Under the pieces are notes generated by a model that did not search any database, was not told where the DNA came from, and saw only the letters and a list, made by a program, of their open reading frames with translations. This document shows positions 26,984 to 36,184 of a DNA stretch of 64,000 nt, piece by piece. Source of the stretch: Serinicoccus profundi (lineage in GTDB: Bacteria > Actinomycetota > Actinomycetes > Actinomycetales > Dermatophilaceae); the NCBI RefSeq assembly GCF_008001015.1, contig NZ_CP042862.1, positions 3,410,001-3,474,000 of the forward strand. Reading direction: 5' to 3'. The stretch's first letter is position 1, and the number at the start of each line of letters is the position of its first letter. A program made the position numbers and the translations under genes.

Positions 26984-29900
26984 GGACCCGTCCGGGGTCG
27001 TCGAGCAGGGGGAGCCCACCAGCGTCCTCGTCGTCCTCACCGGCACCCCCGACCCCCGCGGCGAACGGGTCGTGCAGGCGCTGACGCCCCTGGTGCCGAC
27101 CGTGCGCGTGGTGCAGACCGGGCCCGGAGCGGCCACGGTCGAGGGGCGGCTGGTGCTGCGCGCCGGGCACGGTCGGCCCCGCTGGCAGCAGGTCGCCTTC
27201 AAGGTCGCCGAGCACACGGCGCCGCCGGCCCTGCGGGCCGCGCTCGCGGTCTGGCGTGACCCCCGGCTGAGGCCGGCCCTGCGTGAGGTCGACCTCGTCA
27301 TCGCCCTGGGCCCGGGCGCCGACGCGGTCGCCGAGGTCACCCATCAGGTCGTTCCGGCGACCCGGGTGGTCACCGGTCACGATGCCGCGTGTCAGGTCGG
27401 CGAGCGGCTCGCCCTGCAGCTCCTGCCCCAGGGCCACCCCCGCCCCCGGACCGAGCTCCCGCAGGAGGAGCTGGACCTGCTGGCCCACGCGGTCTGGGTG
27501 CTCGCGGACCGAGACCCCAGCGCCGAGGTGCGTGAGCGCGCCCGGCTCCTGCCGTGGCTGACGCTGGACCGCGATCAACGAGCCCACCTCGTGGGAGCGC
27601 TCGGTCCGCTGCTGGGGGCCGACGACGTCGTGGTCCGTGGCTGGTCGCTGCTCCTGACCGACAGCAGTCACCGGGCGACGCCTGACAAGATCGCGCAGGC
27701 CGCGGCCGACCTGCTCGCGGCCGCGGACACCGTGCTCGACACCCCGTCGACCGGCACCCGCACCGATGACGAGGGAGGAGCCGCGGACGACGGTGACGGT
27801 GACGGTGACCGCGGCGACAGTCGCGACCTGACCGAGGTCGACACCGTGACCGCCGCCCGCTGGGCCGCGCTCGCCCTGCGCCTGTGGCAGGCCTGCGACG
27901 AGGAGTCGGGGCCCGCCCTCGACCTGCTCCGCCGCAGCCGGACCGGGCTCGTCCTCACCGTCCCGGTGCCCTCGCCCCCCGCCGCGCAGCCGGTCACCGG
28001 GCCCACTGCCGTGGGCGCCGGCGGGGAAACCCCACGCGCCGTCACCACGGTCGACGACGCCGCTGCGGCCCCCACCGCTGCCGACAGCGGCCATCATCGG
28101 GTCCTCCTGCTGCCGGCCGGAGGGTCAGGCCCGGCTCTGCGCACCGCGCTGCGCGTCTCCCCGGTCGTCGACGTCCTCGCCCTGTCCGGCCCGGACGTGC
28201 CGTCCTCGTTGCGCGGGCCCACCGTCCCCGACCAGCTCGTGGAGGCCCGGCTGCGCGCCGGTCTCGGGCTGCCCGTCCACGCCTACCGCACCCTCGTCGC
28301 GACGCTCCGCGAGCGCCGGCCCGACGTGGTCGTGGTGGACGGTGCGGACCAGCGGGCGGTCCTGGCCTCGCTCACCCTGCCTGCGCAGGCCCGCCTCGTC
28401 GTCCTGCTGCGCCCGGAGGACCTCGACGGGCCCTGGCTCCCCCTCGTCGACCTCGCCCGGGTGGACCGTCTCCTCGTCCCCGACGAGTCCTCCCGCGAGC
28501 GGGTCCTCGGCCAGGTCAGCGGCCCGCCTGAGCGGGTCGAGGTCCTCACCGGGCTGGCGGAGCTGCGCCACCCCGACCCGGCCGACGAGGCCGCCAGCCT
28601 GCTCCGGGAGGTCGTGCTCGGCGACATCGGGCGCCTCGCGGACCACACCGCGGCGGGAGAGCACGACGCCGCGATGCGCCTCGTCACCGACCTGCTCGCC
28701 CGCCCCGCGCACAAGGTCGGGGCCGCGGCCCTGCAGCAGGGTGCTCTGGCCACGACCAAGGCCGGGGAGCCGACCGCGCGCCTGGCCCTCCTGCGCCGGT
28801 GGGCCGAGCTCGACGACCGACCGCTCGTCGCCGCCCTGGTGCGCGAGCAGGAGGGCCGCCTGCGGGAGTTCGGCCCCGGCTGGCTCCCGGGAGACCTGCC
28901 CGCGACCGGGATCGACCCGGTCCCCGGCCGGGTGCTCCACCTGCTCAAGGCCTCGCTCCCGCACCGCACGAGCGGGTATGCCGTGCGCTCCTTCTACCTC
29001 CTGCGCGAACGGGCCCGCGCCGGTGAGGACGTCCTCGCGGCGACCGCGCTCGACTTCCCCGGAGAGCCCGTGGCCCCGGTCGAGGACGTCGGTGGCGTCC
29101 CCCACCTGCGGCTCACCCGCGAGGACGTCCCCGAGCGGGAGCCGCCCGACACCCACCTCGACGCCTTCGCCCGGCGCCTGCTCGAGGTCGTCCGCGAGCA
29201 CCGCCCAGCGGTCCTGCACGCGCACTCGGGGCACCGCGGCTACGAGCTCGCCCTCGTCGCGCTGGCGGTCGGGCGCGCCACCGGCATCCCGGTGGTCTAC
29301 GAGGTCCGCGGGCTCTTCGAGGGCGTGTGGACCTCGGAGGTGGAGCGGGCCACCCGCAGCGAGCTCTACCGGCTGCGCCGCGAGCTGGAGACGCGGTGCC
29401 TGGTGCAGGCCGACGCGGTGGTCACGCTGAGCGAGTCGATGCGCGAGGACATCGTGGGCCGCCCGCCGACCCGCGAGGGGTTGCGTCCCGACCCCGAGCG
29501 CGTCGTGGTCGTGCCCAACGGCGTCGACGCCGCCGCGATCGACCCCCGCCCGCCCCGGCAGGACCTCCGCGACCGACTGGGCCTCGTCGAGGCGCACGTG
29601 GTCGGCTACGTCAGCAACCTGGACCACCCGCGGGAGGGCCAGGAGGTCCTCGTGGAGGCCGTGGCGCTGCTGCGCGGGCGGGGTGTGCCGGTGAGCGCCC
29701 TGCTCGTCGGCGGCGGTCAGCGCCAGCAGGCCCTGGAGCGGCTGGCCGCCGAGCGCGGTGTCGCCGAGCACGTGGTGCTCACCGGCCAGGTGCCGCACGA
29801 GGAGGTCGGTGACTACTACGCGCTCCTCGACGTCTTCGTCGTGCCGCGCATCGATGAGCGGGCGGCCCGGCTGGTGACACCGCTCAAGCCCTACGAGGCC

Positions 29901-30217
29901 ATGTCGATGGGGCGTGCCGGTGGTCGTCTCCGCACTGCCCGCCCTGCTGGAGATCGTCGGCGAGGGCGAGCGCGGGGCGACCTTCCCCGCGGGCGACGCG
30001 GCCGCGCTGGCCGACGTCCTGGAGGAGCTGCTGGCCGACCCGGCGCGACGCGCGTCGATGGCGCAGGAGGCACGCGCCTGGGTCCGGGAGCACCGCACCT
30101 GGGGCCGCGATCGCCCGACGCTACGACCGGGTCTACGAGATCGCGACGTCGACGTCGCCGTCGGGGTCAGCGGGGCGCGTCGGCGAGCCGCTGCATGGCG
30201 GCGACGAAGGCCTGTGA
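26973..30217 (+). pseudogene. Large GT4-family glycosyltransferase with two apparent +1 frameshifts (29909-29912, 30101-30104)
   Basis: The ATG at 26973 overlaps the preceding gene by 11 bp. The N-terminal half is unassigned, with an acidic linker encoded by GACGGT repeats near 27790-27812. A GT4 domain starts around VLHLLKASLPHRTSGYAVRS and includes PVVYEVRGLFEGVWTSEVER, VVPNGVDAAAIDPRPP and VPRIDERAARLVTPLKPYEA. The expected GVPVVVSALPALLEIVGEGE follows only if one G is removed from GGGG at 29909-29912. The C-terminal AIARRYDRVYEIA follows only if one G is removed from 30101-30104. Corrected length is about 1080 residues. It overlaps the convergent gene by about 50 bp. Confidence 0.8.
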
Positions 30218-31300
30218 GTGGACCGACCAGTCCAGCTCGCGCGCGGCCAGCGCGTGCCCCTGGCGTCCCAGGGCGGCCGCGGCAGCAGGGTCCTCGACCC
30301 ACGACAGGAGCGTCGCCACGGTCTGCTCGACGTCGTGGAAGTCCACGACCACGCCGGCCCCGCTGCGCTCCACGAGGTCGACGGCCCGGGGCAGCGGCGT
30401 GGTGATGACCGGTATGCCGTGGGCGAGGTACTCCACGACCTTGGTCGGCATGCTGGGCCGGAAGTTGGCGACGTCGTGCAGCAGTGACAGCCCGGCCAGC
30501 GCGCCGTCCAGCCGCCCCAGCGCCTCATCGGCCGGTCGGAAGCCGAGCCACTCCAGGTGGCCGGCACGGTGTGCGGTCTCGAGCTGGGCGATGACGCTCG
30601 CCCCGTGCGCCGGGCCCATGACCTCCAGCACGGCCCGACCCCCGGAGCGCGCCTGCAGCTGCTCCCCGACCGCGACCAGCTCGGCGACGCCCCGCTCGCG
30701 GGCGAGACTGCCGAGGTAGACCACCCGGAGCCGGCCCTGCTCGTCCGGGGTGCCCGCCGGGGGCGGGTCCGGCGGCACCGGGGTGGTGTTGGGGACGACG
30801 AGGTGCTCCTGGGCGAACCGGTCGGCGTAGTCGTCGTCGGCCAGGATGAGCACCATCCGGCGCTCGGCGCTGCGCTCCAGCGCGGAGGCGACCGTGGCGA
30901 GCGGCCCGCGCAGACGGTCCGGCACCCAGGACCGCAGGGCGACCACGGCCCGGGTGTCCTCGTGCACGTCCCAGACCGTGACCGGCAGCGAGATCCCGAG
31001 GGTGGCCGGGATGAGCTCGGGGTCGTGCAGCAGGACGACGTCGTGCCGGGGCCCTCGCTCGCGCAGCACCCGACGGGCGTCGCGCTGGGCCAGGACCCGG
31101 CGCCTCCCGGTGGACCGGGTGAGGTCGACGGCGGTGAGCCCGGGCACCGTGGTCGGCGGGGCGACGCCGTGACCGCTGAAGGGCGCGGCGAAGGTGACCT
31201 GCCACCCGGCGGCGAGCAGACTGGCGATCTGACGGTGCCGGATCCGCGCGTCCTCCGGGTGGTGGACGACGGTGACGACGAGGATCCGGCGCGGGGTCAC
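30167..31300 (-). CDS. Glycosyltransferase, GT-B fold (family 4-like)
   Basis: 377 residues from GTG 31300, which overlaps the ABC ATPase stop (GTGA). N-terminal domain RILVVTVVHHPEDARIRHRQ and HDVVLLHDPELIPATLGISL; C-terminal nucleotide-sugar domain with RVVYLGSLARERGVAELVAV, MPTKVVEYLAHGIPVITTPL and a final GHALAARELDWSVHSQAFVA. The EX7E-type region is represented by the VVEYLAHG loop. It is the fourth gene of a minus-strand run with the sugar dehydrogenase and ABC exporter, so it probably acts on the exported polymer. Donor sugar unknown. Confidence 0.85.
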   Translation of the reverse strand: MTPRRILVVTVVHHPEDARIRHRQIASLLAAGWQVTFAAPFSGHGVAPPTTVPGLTAVDLTRSTGRRRVLAQRDARRVLRERGPRHDVVLLHDPELIPATLGISLPVTVWDVHEDTRAVVALRSWVPDRLRGPLATVASALERSAERRMVLILADDDYADRFAQEHLVVPNTTPVPPDPPPAGTPDEQGRLRVVYLGSLARERGVAELVAVGEQLQARSGGRAVLEVMGPAHGASVIAQLETAHRAGHLEWLGFRPADEALGRLDGALAGLSLLHDVANFRPSMPTKVVEYLAHGIPVITTPLPRAVDLVERSGAGVVVDFHDVEQTVATLLSWVEDPAAAAALGRQGHALAARELDWSVHSQAFVAAMQRLADAPR

Positions 31301-32223
31301 CAGTTGCCCTCCGGCTCCCACCGGCGCAGCAGCTCGCGGGCCGCCTCCGGGCCCTGCTCGCTCATCACCCGCTCGATCTCCTCGTAGCGTTCCTTCCACA
31401 CCTGACGGTGCCGACCGTACTTGCGGCCGTAGAGCCCGTTGATGACCGAGGGCCGCCCGTCGCCGAGCAACCGGCCGTCGTCCATCCACAGCACCCGGGT
31501 GCACAGCTGGTTGATGCGCTTGCGGCTGTGGGCCACGAGGAAGACGGTGCCGGCCTGCTCGCGGATCTGCTCGATCCGCTCCGTCGCCCGCTCCCGGAAG
31601 TGCTCGTCACCGGTCGCGAGCGCCTCGTCGACGATGAGGATGTCCGGCACCCGGGCCGTCGAGATCGCGAACCGCAGCCGGGCCGCCATACCGCTGGAGT
31701 AGCTGTTCATCGGCAGGTCGATGAAGTCGCCGATGTCGGCGAACTCGATGATCTCGTCCATCTTGGCGCGCACCTCGGCGGGGGTGAGCCCGAGCGCCTG
31801 CGCCCCGATCCAGATGTTGTCGCGGCCGCTGAGCTTGCGCTGGAGCACGGCGTTGACCCCGAGCAGCGCCGCCTTGCCCCCGAGCCAGATGGTGCCGTTG
31901 GTCGGCGGCACCAGCCCCGCGACCGAGCGCAGCAGCGTCGACTTGCCCGAGCCGTTGCGGCCGATGATGCCGATCGACTCCCCGCGGTAGGCGACGAAGG
32001 AGACGTCCTTGACGGCGTGCACCTCCTGGACCCCCAGCCCCTGGGTGCCCCGGCTGAGCAGGCGCCGGACGGCGCCCTCCTCCTCGGTCTCCTCCGGCTT
32101 CTTAGGACTGCCGTAGATGCGGTAGCTGATGTCGACGTGCGAGACGACGACCGAGGGGATCCGGCCGTCCGCGTTCGGGACTCCCGGTCCGGTGACCGGA
32201 GCTCCCCGCTCAGGCGCGGCCAT
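31297..32223 (-). CDS. Polysaccharide ABC transporter ATP-binding protein (Wzt/TagH-like)
   Basis: 308 residues. Walker A GRNGSGKST at residues 88-96, signature NSYSSGMAARLRFAI, Walker B DILIVDEALATGD and an H-loop FLVAHSRK. The SxxSSGM-type signature and the conserved LGVNAVLQRKLSGRDNIWIG stretch mark exporters of teichoic acid and O-antigen type polymers. There is no C-terminal glycan-binding domain as in O9a Wzt; the C-terminus is a short charged helix. Overlaps the permease gene by 14 bp. Powers export of the island's polysaccharide across the membrane. Confidence 0.92.
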   Translation of the reverse strand: MAAPERGAPVTGPGVPNADGRIPSVVVSHVDISYRIYGSPKKPEETEEEGAVRRLLSRGTQGLGVQEVHAVKDVSFVAYRGESIGIIGRNGSGKSTLLRSVAGLVPPTNGTIWLGGKAALLGVNAVLQRKLSGRDNIWIGAQALGLTPAEVRAKMDEIIEFADIGDFIDLPMNSYSSGMAARLRFAISTARVPDILIVDEALATGDEHFRERATERIEQIREQAGTVFLVAHSRKRINQLCTRVLWMDDGRLLGDGRPSVINGLYGRKYGRHRQVWKERYEEIERVMSEQGPEAARELLRRWEPEGNW

Positions 32224-33124
32224 ACGTGCCCTCCCCCCGCCAGAAGACGATGAACCCCGTCACGAAGAGCACGACGGCCCACGCGCTCGCGACCGCCCAG
32301 GTCTGCCACTGCAGCGCGAAGCCCTGCAGCAGCGTCTCCCGGACGAGCGTGAGGCTGACCGCCACGGGTTGGTACTCCAGCACCAGGCCCACCCAGCGCG
32401 GCGCCTGCTCGAGGTTGGCGAAGCGGACGTCGATCGCGAAGAAGACGCCCGAGACGTAGCGCAGCAGCCGGGTGATGAGCGGGACGATGTTGTTGAGGTC
32501 GCGCACGGCGTGCACCGCGCGCGCGACGAGCATGGAGATCCCCAGCCCCATGACGACGACGACGAGCAGCGCCACGGGGAAGAGCAGCCACTCCCAGGTG
32601 ACCGGCTCCCCGGTGATGAGGGCGATGACGATGAGCACGAGGAAGGCGGGGATGTTGTTGACGAACTCGGAGATGACCACGACCACGGGCAGCAGTACCC
32701 GGGGGAAGGCCAACGAGCGCATCATCCCGACCTTGCCCATGAGGGCGCGCGCCCCCGAGGTGAGCGTCGCGGAGATGAAGGAGAAGGTGAAGAGCCCGAC
32801 GGTGAGGAAGGCGACGAAGTTGTCGACGTCGCGGTCCAGGCCGAGCAGGACACCGAAGATGAGGTAGTAGGCGACGCCGAGCAGGATCGGGTTGATGACC
32901 GACCAGAGGATCCCGAGGTAGTTGTCGCGGTGCTGGCTGACGACCTCGCCCTTGGCGAGCGACCACATGAGGTGGCGGTAGCGCCAGATCTCACGCAGGT
33001 ATGCCGGGAGGCTGGGTCGCGTCGCGACCTGCGTCATGCCGTACTGACGAGCGAGCTCCTGCGCCTGGGCGTGGGAGAGGGCCGTGGGCTGGTGGTGCGG
33101 CTCAGGCCCGAGGTCGGCGCTCAC
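32210..33124 (-). CDS. Polysaccharide ABC transporter permease (Wzm/TagG-like)
   Basis: 304 residues from GTG 33124, which overlaps the dehydrogenase stop. A cytoplasmic N-terminus with YLREIWRYRHLMWSLAKGEV is followed by QHRDNYLGILWSVINPILLG, typical of ABC-2 polysaccharide exporters. Six hydrophobic helices follow, ending in GFIVFWRGEGTYGRA. It forms the transmembrane channel with the adjacent ATPase. Confidence 0.92.
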   Translation of the reverse strand: MSADLGPEPHHQPTALSHAQAQELARQYGMTQVATRPSLPAYLREIWRYRHLMWSLAKGEVVSQHRDNYLGILWSVINPILLGVAYYLIFGVLLGLDRDVDNFVAFLTVGLFTFSFISATLTSGARALMGKVGMMRSLAFPRVLLPVVVVISEFVNNIPAFLVLIVIALITGEPVTWEWLLFPVALLVVVVMGLGISMLVARAVHAVRDLNNIVPLITRLLRYVSGVFFAIDVRFANLEQAPRWVGLVLEYQPVAVSLTLVRETLLQGFALQWQTWAVASAWAVVLFVTGFIVFWRGEGTYGRA

Positions 33125-34380
33125 AGCCGGACGACCTTCTCCCCTCCGGTCGCCGTCCCGCGCGTGTCGAAGAAGGCCTGCGAGGCCTCGGCCAGCGCGT
33201 CCACGTCGTAGCCGCGGTGGTTCTGCACCAGGATCGTCAGGTCGGCCTCGCCGGCCGCCGCGGCGGCGTCGTCCACCCGCTGGGCCTCTGGCACCGCGCG
33301 CCACTCCTGCACGTGCGGGTCGTGGAAGCGCACCTGGGCGCCCTTGGCGGCCAGCTGACGCGCCAGCGGCACGGCCGGGCTCTCGCGCTGGTCGGCGATG
33401 TTGGGCTTGTAGGTCACGCCGAGCAGCAGCACGGTCGAGCCCTGCAGCGGCTTGCCCTCGGTGTTGAGGATGTCCTGCGCGCGCGAGACGACGTAGGCCG
33501 GCATACCGGCGTTGATCTCCTGGGCGAGCTCCACGAAGCGGAACGGGTAGCCCAGCCGCGCCCGCACGTTGTGCGAGAGGTAGTTGGGGTCGATCGGGAT
33601 GCAGTGACCGCCGACGCCGGGGCCGGGGTAGAACGCCTGGAAGCCGAACGGCTTGGAGCTGGCGGCGTGGATGACGTCCCACAGGTCGATGCCCAGCTCG
33701 TGGCAGAAGCGCGTCATCTCGTTGACGAGCGCGATGTTGATGTGCCGGTAGGTGTTCTCCAGCAGCTTGGCCGTCTCGGCCTCCCGCGTGCCCTTGGTGC
33801 GCACCACGGTGTCGACGAAGGTGCCGTAGAAGGCGGCGGCCGCGTCGCTGCACGCGGGGGTGTGCCCGCCGACGACCTTCGGCGTGTTCTTGGCGCCGAA
33901 GGTCTCGTTGCCCGGGTCGATCCGCTCCGGGGAGAAGGCCAGGTGGAAGTCCTCACCGGCGACGAGACCGCCGGCCTCCAGGGCCGGGCGCACGACCTCG
34001 TCGGTCGTGCCGGGGTAGGTCGTGGACTCCAGGATGACGAGCATCCCCGGGCGCAGGTTGCGGGCCACCGCCGCGACGGCCGACTCCACGGCGCGCAGGT
34101 CCGGTCCGCCGTCGGCGGACAGCGGGGTCGGCACGCAGATCACCGCGGTCGCGGCCTCCGCGATGCGGGACTCGTCGGTCGTCGCCTCGAAGCCGCCCTC
34201 GCGCATCTGCGCGACATCGTCCCCGCTGAGGTCGTCGACGTGCGAGCGACCCGCGTTGAGGTCGTCCACGACACCTTGGTGGATGTCGAACCCGAGGACA
34301 CGCATCCCCGCTCTGGTCGCCTCCTGCGCCAGGGGGAGACCTACATAACCCAGGCCGATGATGACAGCGTCGACAGCCAC
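33121..34380 (-). CDS. UDP-N-acetyl-D-mannosamine (or GlcNAc) 6-dehydrogenase, WecC/WbpO type
   Basis: 419 residues from GTG 34380, which has AAGGAG 10 bp upstream; an upstream TTG in the same frame would place that site inside the gene. Rossmann motif VIIGLGYVGLPLAQEATRAG, then ESTTYPGTTDEVV, FSPERIDPGN and the catalytic cysteine (about 260) in GPGVGGHCIPIDPNYL. The FSPERIDPGN and HCIPIDP motifs separate this family from the UDP-glucose dehydrogenase at 14934. With the 2-epimerase at 36181 it would make UDP-ManNAcA. First gene of the four-gene exporter operon; divergent from 34470. Confidence 0.88.
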   Translation of the reverse strand: MAVDAVIIGLGYVGLPLAQEATRAGMRVLGFDIHQGVVDDLNAGRSHVDDLSGDDVAQMREGGFEATTDESRIAEAATAVICVPTPLSADGGPDLRAVESAVAAVARNLRPGMLVILESTTYPGTTDEVVRPALEAGGLVAGEDFHLAFSPERIDPGNETFGAKNTPKVVGGHTPACSDAAAAFYGTFVDTVVRTKGTREAETAKLLENTYRHINIALVNEMTRFCHELGIDLWDVIHAASSKPFGFQAFYPGPGVGGHCIPIDPNYLSHNVRARLGYPFRFVELAQEINAGMPAYVVSRAQDILNTEGKPLQGSTVLLLGVTYKPNIADQRESPAVPLARQLAAKGAQVRFHDPHVQEWRAVPEAQRVDDAAAAAGEADLTILVQNHRGYDVDALAEASQAFFDTRGTATGGEKVVRL

Positions 34381-34469
34381 GGTGGCCAGACTCCTTCGCG
34401 ACAAGAGGGGTGGGACGGGACGCCCACGGGCGCCTCACGAGCATAACGCGCTGTGCCATGATCGCCGGT

Positions 34470-35534
34470 ATGTCGTCGGTGCTCCTGCTGTCCAGCAACG
34501 GCGCGGGGATGGGCCACCTGACGCGACTGCTCGCCTATGCCCGCCGGATGCCTCCGGACGTGCGGCGACACGTGGTCTCCCTGTCGCAGGCCGTTCCCGT
34601 CGTCGAGGCCGAGGGCCTGCCGTGGGAGTACCTCGCCTCGCAGGGCGCCTCCGGGCTGCGCCCGGCCGCCTGGCGCCGCCTCTTCGCCGAGCAGGTCGCC
34701 GAGATCCTGGACCGCGTCGACCCCGACGTGCTCGTCTTCGACGGCACCCACCCCTACTCCGGCCTCGACGAGGCCCTGGCGAGCCACCCCCGCACCCGCG
34801 CGGTCTGGTCGCGGCGCGGGATGTGGCGGGCCGGGCGCAACACCGACCAGCTCGCCAAGGCGGCGTGGTTCGACGCCGTCGTCGAGCCCGGCGACCTCTC
34901 GGCGGCCGCCGACCACGGCGCGACCGCGGGGGTCCCGGACGGTGAGGTGCTGCGGGTGCCGCCGGTCACCCTGCTCGACGCCGGGCAGGCGGTCGACCGG
35001 GCCACGGCCCGGGCCGCTCTCGGGCTCCCCGCCGAGGGCCCGCTCGCCCTCGTCTCCCTCGGGGCCGGCAACATCAACGACACCGACGACGAGGTCGGTG
35101 CCGCCGCGGCGGCCCTGACCGAGCGGGGGGTCGGGGTCTGCGTGACCGCCCCTGCGATCGCCGAGCGGGCGTATGCCGGTGACGTCCACCTCGTGCGCCA
35201 CTTCCCGCTGTCCGAGCACTACCGCGCCTTCGACCTCGTCGTCGCGGCCGCCGGCTACAACTCCTTCCACGAGTCGCTGCGCCTGGGCGTCCCGACCCTG
35301 CTCGTGCCCAACCGGCATACCTCGTTGGACGACCAGGAGGCCCGGGCCGCGGAGGCCGCACGGCGGGGCTGGGCGCTCAGCGCGCCCACGCTCACCGGCG
35401 GCGCGGCCGGGCCGCTCGTCGAGGAGCTGCTGGCGCGGGGCGGGGAGCTCGCGGCCGCGGCGCGGGCGGCCGACCCCGGCAACGGCGCCCAGCAGGCCGC
35501 CGACCACATCCTCGCCGTGGGGGGTGCGGCATGA
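34470..35534 (+). CDS. MurG-like (GT28/GT-B) glycosyltransferase
   Basis: 354 residues, beginning MSSVLLLSSNGAGMGHLTRL; the Gly-rich loop after the first strand resembles MurG-type enzymes. The C-terminal half has LALVSLGAGNINDTDDEVG and the acceptor/donor loop VVAAAGYNSFHESLRLGVPT followed by LLVPNRHTSLDDQEARA, a GT28 C-terminal signature. An ATG 12 bp upstream at 34458 is an alternative start; no ribosome site is obvious for either. Start of a plus-strand run coupled by ATGA to 35531. Sugar specificity unknown. Confidence 0.8.
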   Translation: MSSVLLLSSNGAGMGHLTRLLAYARRMPPDVRRHVVSLSQAVPVVEAEGLPWEYLASQGASGLRPAAWRRLFAEQVAEILDRVDPDVLVFDGTHPYSGLDEALASHPRTRAVWSRRGMWRAGRNTDQLAKAAWFDAVVEPGDLSAAADHGATAGVPDGEVLRVPPVTLLDAGQAVDRATARAALGLPAEGPLALVSLGAGNINDTDDEVGAAAAALTERGVGVCVTAPAIAERAYAGDVHLVRHFPLSEHYRAFDLVVAAAGYNSFHESLRLGVPTLLVPNRHTSLDDQEARAAEAARRGWALSAPTLTGGAAGPLVEELLARGGELAAAARAADPGNGAQQAADHILAVGGAA

Positions 35535-36184
35535 CCCCCAGCCCGGAGCAGCGGCGCCGCCAGCAGACGGTCGCCCGGTGGGTCAAGCGGGCCCCGGGCT
35601 ACCGGCTGGCGCTGGAGGAGGTGCTGCCGCGGGTGCGGCGCAACGCGACCCTCTCCGACTTCGCCTGGCGGGTCTTCGCCCCCCGTCACGGCGCCGGCCA
35701 GGTCGACGTCCCGCTGCGCTCCGGCCGGGCGGTCACCGGGCCCGACGTCTCCCGGCTACCGGTCGTGGGGGTCCTCGCGACCGGGCTCGACCAGGCCGCG
35801 GCCGAGCGTCTCGTCGAGGACGTGTGCGTGCTGCAGGCGGACCTGCGCTCCTTCCGCCCGCTCTTCGTCCTGGACCGCCCGGTCTTCGCCGTCACCCGGC
35901 GCCACGACGTCGCCCTCGAGCTGCTGGTGCCGGAGACGGTCGTCGCGCGGGGCACCCACGGCGACCCCGGCGGCTGGGACGACTACGTCGCACGCCGGGT
36001 CGCCGGCCTCATCGACCACTACCAGCTGTGGCACCTCCTGCGCGCCGGCCCCGACGGGCTCGACGCCGCCGACGTGCGGCTCCTGCGCGCGGTGGGCGAG
36101 CGGCTCCCGGAGGAGCTGGACGTCCGCCCGGCCGAGCCCGTCCCGACCCTCCCCCCCGATCTCCCCGCGAAGGACCGCCCGTGA
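35531..36184 (+). CDS. Hypothetical protein in the polysaccharide operon
   Basis: 217 residues, no family recognised. Arg-rich N-terminus (QRRRQQTVARWVKRAPGYRL), then a soluble alpha/beta-looking region with VVGVLATGLDQAAAERLVED and RSFRPLFVLDRPVFAVTRRH. The C-terminus is Pro-rich. No signal peptide or membrane helix is seen. The ATGA overlap with the upstream glycosyltransferase and the GTGA overlap with the epimerase show that it belongs to the same translationally coupled operon, so a role in glycan synthesis or its control is likely. Confidence 0.75.
   Translation: MTPSPEQRRRQQTVARWVKRAPGYRLALEEVLPRVRRNATLSDFAWRVFAPRHGAGQVDVPLRSGRAVTGPDVSRLPVVGVLATGLDQAAAERLVEDVCVLQADLRSFRPLFVLDRPVFAVTRRHDVALELLVPETVVARGTHGDPGGWDDYVARRVAGLIDHYQLWHLLRAGPDGLDAADVRLLRAVGERLPEELDVRPAEPVPTLPPDLPAKDRP

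Noticed and set aside
27785-27815. GACGGT microsatellite as a phase-variation tract
   Set aside because: Only about three perfect 6-bp units; changes would keep the frame, so it cannot switch the gene off.
24035-30104. Programmed ribosomal frameshifting in the glycosyltransferases
   Set aside because: The sites are G4 runs without a slippery heptamer or obvious downstream pseudoknot, and needed shifts differ in direction. Mutation or sequence error is simpler.
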